From Chrysochromulina tobinii (lineage: Eukaryota; Haptophyta; Prymnesiales; Chrysochromulinaceae), in contig JWZX01002368.1 of assembly GCA_001275005.1 (NCBI GenBank), forward strand, positions 1 through 17,793: a stretch of 17,793 nt of DNA, given 5' to 3'. This document shows, piece by piece, positions 8,334 to 14,633 of the stretch. The notes under the pieces were generated by a model. The model was not told where the DNA came from. It saw only the letters and a program-made list of their open reading frames with translations, and ran no database searches. The translations under genes were made by a program, and so were the position numbers. The stretch's first letter is position 1. Each line of letters opens with the position of its first letter.

Positions 8334-9287
8334 TCACTTATTGGCGCTTGGTGGCGCGGGTGCACGACAATACCCTCGAAGCAATACAGTCCCCGGCTTA
8401 TGTCCGTGTACCATAGACCTGAGCGCTCTGAGCACATCAGCTTCTCCGGTGCACAGGATGCCCCTCACAGACGTTGGCGCAGTACTCGCGAGATGCGCAA
8501 AATGCGTTGCATTGTACACTGCCGCCATCAACTCGCCTCCACCCAGAGCGGCAATCCGCTCTGCTCGTCGTTCCACAGGCACCACCAAGAGATTGCGTGC
8601 GTCGTGATAGACTCCTGAGACTTCGTGAACGAGATACGCCTGGTAGCCGAGGGCGTTGAAGACTGCGAACAGTGCCGCCGGCGTTGTGCGATGGTGGTAT
8701 TCCATTTCGACGGTGAAGATGGGCCTGTCGCGCCGCAGCGTCTCCATGCCGCCCAGAAGAACGTCAGCCTCGGCTCCCTCCACGTCAAAATGGGCAAAGG
8801 CGAGGCGCTCGTCACGCCACCATTGCGAAAAGAGATCGTCTAGCCTGTAGACGGTGAATGTCCACGAGGAGCTGTTGGAGCTGTTGGAGCTGTCGGGGCT
8901 GAAGCTCCTGACGCTTTGAAGGTTGGTTACCATGCTCCCCCTTTGCGCATGCTGTGTCTGGACAATGCGCCTCTTACTGCCGAGGCCGCCATGCAGGATC
9001 ATTATGTTGCTCCGGTTTACTTGGTAGCGCTCGATGGCCGCGTGATGTCCGAGGAGTGGCTCGATGGCGTGTACGGTACGGGTGGGGTCGAGATCCGCAT
9101 AATGGCACGACTCTCCGCCGGCATTCGCGCCACAGTCCACGACGCTCCCTTGGTGCAAAAGGGTCTTGTCCGCAAAGAGCGAAGCGATGATGCGGGAGAA
9201 GACAGGCTCCCACATGCTGAGCATGCATGGCCTTTGCGAGGACACGAGCGCGGGTAGGATGCCCACCAACGCGCCCCACATCTTCAT
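8334..9287 (-). CDS. FkbM-family SAM-dependent methyltransferase with signal peptide
   Basis: One exon of 317 residues starts at the ATG 9287-9285. Residues 1-18 (MKMWGALVGILPALVSS) form a signal peptide or signal anchor, so the enzyme probably acts in the secretory pathway or outside the cell. The fold follows the Methyltransf_21/FkbM pattern: motif I VVDCGANAGGES (49-60), HAIEP (73-77) with the ribose-binding acid E76, YRLDDLF (147-153) and FAHFDVEGAEADVLLGG (164-180), which includes the family's D-x-E-G-x-E block. A Ser/Asn-rich insert (SSNSSNSSS, 133-141), encoded by a short tandem repeat, precedes the third block. FkbM relatives in algae are often O-methyltransferases acting on glycans or small molecules; the substrate here is unknown. 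The C-terminal 60 residues have no assigned role. Confidence 0.87.
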   Translation of the reverse strand: MKMWGALVGILPALVSSQRPCMLSMWEPVFSRIIASLFADKTLLHQGSVVDCGANAGGESCHYADLDPTRTVHAIEPLLGHHAAIERYQVNRSNIMILHGGLGSKRRIVQTQHAQRGSMVTNLQSVRSFSPDSSNSSNSSSWTFTVYRLDDLFSQWWRDERLAFAHFDVEGAEADVLLGGMETLRRDRPIFTVEMEYHHRTTPAALFAVFNALGYQAYLVHEVSGVYHDARNLLVVPVERRAERIAALGGGELMAAVYNATHFAHLASTAPTSVRGILCTGEADVLRALRSMVHGHKPGTVLLRGYCRAPAPPSANK

Positions 9288-10424
9288 ATCCTACTCGTGT
9301 CTCGGACTCGAACTAATCACGCGACCTTATCACGGACCTCTGGCACAGCGTTCAACGCAGAACGCAGGGGCGCGGGTCGAGGTACATGTATGTAGGTTTG
9401 GGGGGTACAAATAAGCGAAGTAATCAAATGCATGCGGTGGTCTGGACCCCTCCGCCAAGGTTTGATTGATCAAGAGGCACCTGCGTCAATGTACTTGTAC
9501 TGGAGAGAATGAGTTACTTTTAAGGTTACTACGCTGTACAGGCTACAGCCGTCTGTGTTCACTGTACCAGCGTACTCGGACGGTCCACGCTTATGTTCCT
9601 TTCGCAAGAATGTCCCGGGACCCGGGTCCTTACCGCGGGTCCTCCACGAGTATCGTCTCTTCTACGTATAGTAGTACATACAGAAGAACTAGCTTGAGAA
9701 CTAGAGATGTGCGGGAGCGGCGCACCTATGTACTAGGCGACGCGTGGCGAGTCGGGCGCATGGTCGCTCGTCGCCGGACAGGGAGGCGCCGCCGCACTAC
9801 TCCCCAAGACTACTCCCATCACTGCAGATCCTGCTCGGCCATGATCTCGCGCATGAGCACATCCTTAGCCTCATGCCGCCATACTCTCACGCCGACATCC
9901 CCTTCAAATTCCCCCTCCGCAATTCAGGGGGTCCTGCCAATGTGTAGGTAGCTTGGTAAGCTACAAATTTCTCTCGTGCACGTCCTGCATGCCTGCATGC
10001 GCGCGCCGGTCGCCTGCTCGTCGCTCAGATGGTGCAGCGCGCGCTTATCAGAGTTGCACTGGAAGTGCGAGCCGAAGGCTCGCGACGCGGTTTCAGTGAA
10101 CTCGGAAACGAAATGAAACTGACGAAACGTTCCTTGATTCTTTTGGGAGCACGAGCAATGCTCCTGTGCAAAACAGAGCCGCGCGCGACGGCCAAGGCCG
10201 CCAGCCGCGCGAAATCGCATCCCGCGCGTCAGCGCTCCGGATGTCGAGCCTGTACGCGCCCTACTGGACGCTACGCTCCTGAAGGAGATAGGGGGTGATG
10301 CAATGATGCACCCTCCCAAAGGCGGACGCGCCGCACCTTCATTGAGTGCCGTGCCGACCTCTATGCCCAGCGCCCTCCAATGGGGCTGCGGGCCGATGCA
10401 CCGCGAGAGCGCGTGTGCAGAAAC

Positions 10425-10719
10425 TGAGGGAGCGGACCCGAGAACCGCCTGCATGACATCATAGTCTGCACTTGAGGGAGCGGACCCGAGAACCGCCTGC
10501 ATGACATCATAGTCTGCAATTGAGGGAGCGGACCCGAGAACCGCCTGCATGACATCATAGTCTGCACTTGAGGGAGCGGACCCGAGAACCGCTAAGGGAA
10601 CGGACCCGAGGACCGTGCATGGGAGCGGACCCGAGGACCGCGCAGGGAGCGGACCCGAGGACCGCGCAGGGAGCGGACCCAAGAACCGTGCATGGGAGCG
10701 GACCCAACAATCCGCGAAG
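10425..10719. repeat. Minisatellite: three 48-bp units followed by degenerate ~24-bp units
   Basis: Units at 10425-10472, 10473-10520 and 10521-10568 are almost identical (one substitution seen). Each begins TGAGGGAGCGGACCCGAG and ends GACATCATAGTCTGCACT. A half unit (10569-10592) is followed by about five shorter variants of the core GGGAGCGGACCCGAGGACCG up to about 10719. The 48-bp unit therefore looks like a short core fused to a second segment and then amplified. There are no unique spacers, so it is not a CRISPR array. Confidence 0.92.
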
Positions 10720-10924
10720 GATATGAGGACCGGCAACCGGGCGACGCCCAAGACCGGCACTGAAGAGCATCAGTATTAGCTGCGAGAAGCGAAGGCTCAG
10801 TGTAAGTGTCCAAGCTGTGAACACGTGCATCGCAGTTTCTTACGAAAGCGGACTCACTGAAATGCTTACGTGGTGTGTATTCATAATGAAAGAAGGTACG
10901 GGTACGAGGAGCGGACACTTCTCG

Positions 10925-10960
10925 ACAAAGTATGGGCTCGCCACAAAGTATGGGCTCGCC
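10925..10960 (+). repeat. 18-bp tandem duplication upstream of the histidine-phosphatase
   Basis: The unit ACAAAGTATGGGCTCGCC is present twice back to back (10925-10942, 10943-10960). Each copy supplies an ATG in frame with the downstream protein, so an upstream start would give the repeated leader MGSPQSMGSPQ. Confidence 0.9.
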
Positions 10961-11078
10961 ACAGCGCCGAAGGCGCGGCCAGGCGTGCGGTGCGGTCCGA
11001 CCGACCGTCGAGGCAGGCTCCGACCGACCAAGGTACCTCTCAAGAAGTATTCGGCTTTCAGAGGAGGAGGATAAGAGG

Positions 11079-11897
11079 ATGCGGCCGAGCGCCGCTCGTC
11101 GCGCCCTGAAGCGCGTGTTCCTGCTCCGCCATGGGCAAGCGATGCACAATCCCAGAGCCGAGGCGGCGCACAACGATGGCTGTGATTTCGAGACATTTTT
11201 ACGTCTGATGAAGGAGGATGACGCCTTCGATGCCGATCTCACCCCTCTCGGCCGCTTGCAAGCATCCGACGCTGCTACACAACATGAAGAAAGCACACGT
11301 GCGGTGCAGCTGGTAGTTTCGTCGCCGTTGTCGCGCGCTCTGGACACGGCGATGCTGGTGCTACCTCAAGCGACGCGTCGCCGCTTCGTTGCAAACGACA
11401 ACCTTCGCGAGCGCTCTGGGTGGATGCTGAATGCCAGGCGTCGCCGACGCGCTGACCAGGTTGCACGGTATCCCCAGTGCGACTTTTCGCTCTTGGAGAG
11501 CGAAGACGATGAGCTCTGGCTCCGGTGGGAGAATGAACTCGAACCCACGAGCGAGGTCGCCGAGCGCGGCTACCAGCTGCTGCGATGGGCGAGTGAGCGC
11601 GAGGAGGACGACATTGCCATTGTCGCACACGGCGGCCTCTTCTTTTACCTGCTCAATGAGCATCCCAAGGTGCAGGCTGCAGATGCGCAAACGGCAGCAC
11701 GCTTTGGCAACTGCGAGCTGCGATCGTGCATGCTCAGCTGGACAGATAGTGACGACGACGGCGCTAAGGAGGGTCGCAATTTTGTTATTGCGCTGTGCGC
11801 GGCGCGCGATGGTGCTGCCGTCAAGCTGCCGAGCTTCGTCGAATCGAACTTCACGACCAAGGTGGCCTATGAGGCGTGGCGGAGGCAGGTGGCCTGA
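11079..11897 (+). CDS. Histidine phosphatase superfamily protein (phosphoglycerate-mutase-like)
   Basis: The 272-residue protein has the RHG signature VFLLRHGQAMHN (R17-H18-G19; H18 would be the phosphorylated nucleophile). DADLTPLGRLQA follows, then SPLSRALDTA with R86, LRERSG with E111, and IVAHGG with the second catalytic H184. The block LNARRRRRADQVARYPQCDFSLLESEDDELW corresponds to the plant-type phosphoglycerate-mutase-like proteins, in which this stretch follows the LRE motif. These enzymes are mostly phosphatases of unknown substrate, so a glycolytic mutase role should not be assumed. The ATG at 11079 has an A at -3 and places the RHG motif 17 residues in, as is usual. An alternative start at 10932 adds 49 Arg-rich residues that begin with a repeat-encoded leader. 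Its stop lies 143 bp before the chosen Mqo start. Confidence 0.85.
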   Translation: MRPSAARRALKRVFLLRHGQAMHNPRAEAAHNDGCDFETFLRLMKEDDAFDADLTPLGRLQASDAATQHEESTRAVQLVVSSPLSRALDTAMLVLPQATRRRFVANDNLRERSGWMLNARRRRRADQVARYPQCDFSLLESEDDELWLRWENELEPTSEVAERGYQLLRWASEREEDDIAIVAHGGLFFYLLNEHPKVQAADAQTAARFGNCELRSCMLSWTDSDDDGAKEGRNFVIALCAARDGAAVKLPSFVESNFTTKVAYEAWRRQVA

Positions 11898-12040
11898 CAG
11901 CGGCCATGGGTAATGGTTACGTAGACAAGGTCGGGGGAGAAGGGGTGTTAACGTTCACAGCCCGAGAAAATTGGGCGGCTGCAGGGCCGCGGGAGTTGGA
12001 GAGGCGAGGCGGCGCGCAGACCGGACGGTGCGACTCTCAC

Positions 12041-13807
12041 ATGCCGCGCACGTACCATGAATTGCCTCCAGTGCCAACGAACGGCATCGTAACTGCCGTC
12101 CAAACGTGCATGAAAAACGTCCTCTTCGGACGGGAGCCAACGGTGAAGGAGGATGGTATCGACGTGGTCCTCATCGGCGGAGGCATCATGAGCGCCACGC
12201 TGGGCGTCATGCTGCTGGAGCTCGAGCCCTCCTGGCGCGTCCACATCTACGAGAGTCTGCCAAATGCTGGCGAGGAGGCTTCTAACGGCTGGAACAATGC
12301 GGGGACCGGGCACGCGGCCCTGTGCGAGCTGAACTACACGCCCGAGAGTAGTGAGACAGGCAAGATCGACATCTCCAAGGCAATCGCTATCAACGAGCAG
12401 TTCCAGGTCTCGAGACAACTATGGGCCTACCTGGTGAAAAAGAAGCTCCTCCCGACACCGAAGACCTTCATCAACCGCACGCCGCACTTGTCATTCGTGC
12501 AGGGTGCACCTGAAGTCGACTTTCTGCGCCGGCGGTGGGAGTTGCTGCGGGAGGAGCCGCTGTTCGAGGGGATGGAGTTCACCGAGAACGCAAGCACGAT
12601 CCGCAAGTGGGCGCCGCTATTGATGTCTGGGCGCGACACCTCGAAGAAGGCCAAACCCATCGCATGCACGCGCGTTGAGGAGGGGACCGATGTGGACTAC
12701 GGCACCCTGACCAAGCACCTGGTGCGAGCCTTCATTGCCAAGGGCGGCGTGTACCAATCGCTTTGCTCGGCCGAACGCTTCAAGCAGGACGCCGACGGCC
12801 AGTGGCGCGTCACCTTCCACAGGGAGGATCTCTCGTTGAACGGCACGATGGAGGTGCGTGCACGCTTTGTTTTCATCGGCGCCGGCGGTGCCACGATCCC
12901 GCTGCTGCAGAGGACAGGCATCCCTGAGATACAGGGCTATGGCGCCCTGCCCATCTCGGCGCAATTCCTGTGCTGCCAGAACCCGGCGATCGTCGCCAAG
13001 CACCCGAGCAAAGTCTACGGAATGCCCGCGGCCGACGCGCCGCCCACGTCGGCGCCGCACCTCGACAAGCGAATCGTGGATGGGCAACCGATGATGCTCT
13101 TCGGCCCTTTCAGCGGCTTATCGGCACGCTATCTCAAGTCGGGCAGTGTGACTGACGCCGCCTCGACCATCCGCTGGCACAACTGCATCCCGATGGCTGC
13201 CGCGGGCCTGCAGAACCTCAAGATGGTTGCCCATCTCGCCAAGGAGCAAGCCATGACCAAGGAAGAGAAGCTCGACGCGTTGCGCAAGTTCGTCCCCGAT
13301 GCGCGCCCCGAGGATTGGAGTCTCACGTCGGCCGGGCAGAGCGTACAGGTGATGAAGTGGGACGAAGGCGACGAATGGACGGTGCCTCTCGTGGGCATTC
13401 CACTTCGGCTGCCGTCGTCCAAAATAGGATGCCTCCACTTTGAGATGGAGCTCGTCTCTTCGAAGGATGGGACCATGTGCGGGCTGCTTGGCGCGGCACC
13501 GGGCGCCTCGGGCTCCGCACAGGTGGGACTGGACGTGCTTCGGAGCTGCATGCTGATTGCATGCTGATTGCATGCTGATTGCATGCTGATTGCCTCCCTC
13601 ATCAGGTGGGACTGGACGTGCTTCGGAGCTGCTTCACCTCGAGGATGGGCGGCTGGAAGGAGAAGCTCAAGGAGATGATCCCCTCGTTTGGCGAGAGGCT
13701 CAATGGCGACCCAGCCAAAGCGCGCCAGAATCTGGCACGCACCGCCCAGATCCTGGGCTTGCGGGGAGACGATCAGGAGGTCGAGGACGACGAGGACGAG
13801 GACGAGG

Positions 13808-13850
<43 letters not shown>

Positions 13851-14502
13851 GGAGGAAGGTGATGGAAAGGAGACGCCGCCGCGGCGTGCGCAGACGGGTG
13901 TACGAGATGATCTTCCAGTGGCCGCACGCTTGCCAGCGCCCGCAAACGATGTGTACTTGGGCGACTACGAGGAAGACCTCGAAAAGGAGGAGCCGGCGGC
14001 GACGGGTAAATGGTGGAGCAGGACAGATGGCGGCCAGATGGTGGAGCAGCAGCAGGAGGAGGAGGAGCAGCAGGAGGAGATAGCAGACCTGTTCGCGGCC
14101 CTCGACGAGTCACAGATCATGCGCACCTTTGCCAGGGCCGACACAGACGGCAGCGGCAAGCTGGACTTTGAGGAATTCTACCAGGTCCTTGAAGAGCTCA
14201 ACGACTCAGCGGGATACCCTCCACTGAATGAGGAAGATGCCTGGCGCATCTTTACCGAGTGTGACCGCGACGGCAGTGGCAGGGTCACAGTGCTCGAGTT
14301 CCTGAAGGCACACGCACCAGTCGCCAACAGGCCAACCGAGGATGCATCTGAGGATGCATCGTCGCCTTCGGCTGCCGACGACGACGTGGCGCCGGTGGCC
14401 TCGCCGTTGGCTTCGGCGAGAGGAACCCGAGGAGGAGGGATCCTACGCGACCCCCATCGCGCGCCTCGTCTTGAAGGAGATGACTTGGTGTTCGCCATTT
14501 GA
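12041..14502 (+). CDS. mqo: Malate:quinone oxidoreductase fused to a C-terminal EF-hand pair (2 exons)
   Basis: Exons 12041-13522 and 13606-14502 join in phase 0 to 792 residues; ordinary Mqo has about 490-550. Residues 41-545 are Mqo: FAD motif DVVLIGGGIMSATLG (41-55), SNGWNNAGTGHAALCELNYT (81-100), VEEGTDVDYG, FVFIGAGGATIPLLQ, the GLLGAAPGAS block, and after the splice VGLDVLRSCF and LKEMIPSFGERL. The enzyme oxidises malate to oxaloacetate and reduces membrane quinone. Without a stop, the frame continues into an acidic Asp/Glu run (552-578), a Gln/Glu helix (641-653) and two canonical EF-hand loops, D673-E684 (DTDGSGKLDFEE) and D714-E725 (DRDGSGRVTVLE). A calcium-responsive respiratory enzyme is inferred, by analogy with EF-hand-bearing mitochondrial glycerol-3-phosphate and type II NADH dehydrogenases. 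The start is uncertain: ATG 11906 is also in frame but only 8 bp after the preceding stop. No clear targeting peptide is seen. Confidence 0.9.
13520..13632 (+). repeat. Perfect 30-bp direct repeat across both splice sites of the Mqo intron
   Basis: The 30 bp beginning CAGGTGGGACTGGACG at 13520-13549 recur without change at 13603-13632. The first copy contains the end of exon 1 and the start of the intron, and the second contains the end of the intron and the start of exon 2. The 83-bp offset equals the intron length. Confidence 0.95.
13523..13605 (+). other. Mqo intron (83 nt, phase 0) containing an 11-bp tandem repeat
   Basis: The donor is GCACAG|GTGGGA and the acceptor CCCTCATCAG|GTGGGA. 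After 27 bp of duplicated exon sequence, the unit ATGCTGATTGC is repeated four times exactly (13550-13593), followed by CTCCCTCATCAG. If the intron is retained, the frame ends at the TGA at 13565-13567 after VLRSCMLIAC. Splicing is strongly supported because the downstream frame completes the conserved Mqo C-terminus. Confidence 0.88.
13783..13857 (+). repeat. GAG/GAC codon microsatellite encoding the acidic linker
   Basis: Imperfect tandem GAGGAC hexanucleotides encode alternating Glu and Asp between the Mqo domain and the EF-hands. The length of this linker is likely to vary between strains by repeat slippage. Confidence 0.85.
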
Positions 14503-14633
14503 ACTGCTCAACGAAGCGTGTCAGCGTATCTGCGTATCTGCGTTCCCATGCAAAGATCAAGCACACAGCAAAGATCCGGGATCAAGCACACCGTTCACAC
14601 CGCGCGCTTAACCGTCCACACGGGCTCGAGCTT

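Larger units (their letters stand above)
9288..11078. other. Long intergenic region without a convincing gene
   Basis: About 1.8 kb separates the FkbM gene start from the histidine-phosphatase start. It contains a perfect 12-bp palindrome (GGACCCGGGTCC, 9618-9629), a minisatellite (10425-10719), an 18-bp tandem duplication (10925-10960) and several long frames that look like chance openings in repetitive or GC-rich DNA. A minus-strand frame of 278 codons crosses the minisatellite but begins without ATG and has no family resemblance. The promoters of both flanking genes should lie here. Confidence 0.55.

Noticed and set aside
9466-9951. Plus-strand open frame of 161 codons
   Set aside because: It has no ATG at the start, an Arg/Ser/Thr-rich composition typical of chance frames in this DNA, and no motif.
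10425-10719. Possible CRISPR array
   Set aside because: The units are adjacent with no unique spacers, and the surroundings are eukaryotic; it is a minisatellite.
9924-10760. Minus-strand open frame of 278 codons with 16-residue repeats
   Set aside because: It lacks an ATG at its start and is kept open mainly because the minisatellite unit (48 bp) is a multiple of three; the non-repetitive part resembles no protein.
13378-13432. Possible unspliced mini-intron in Mqo where the protein has an extra segment before CLHFEMELVSS
   Set aside because: The candidate GT-AG pair would be only about 45 nt and would break the reading frame; a short family-variable insertion is simpler.
13523-13605. Mqo ending at 13567 as a separate gene from the EF-hand protein
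   Set aside because: The downstream frame begins with the conserved Mqo C-terminus (LKEMIPSFGERL region), so the two parts belong to one protein joined by splicing.
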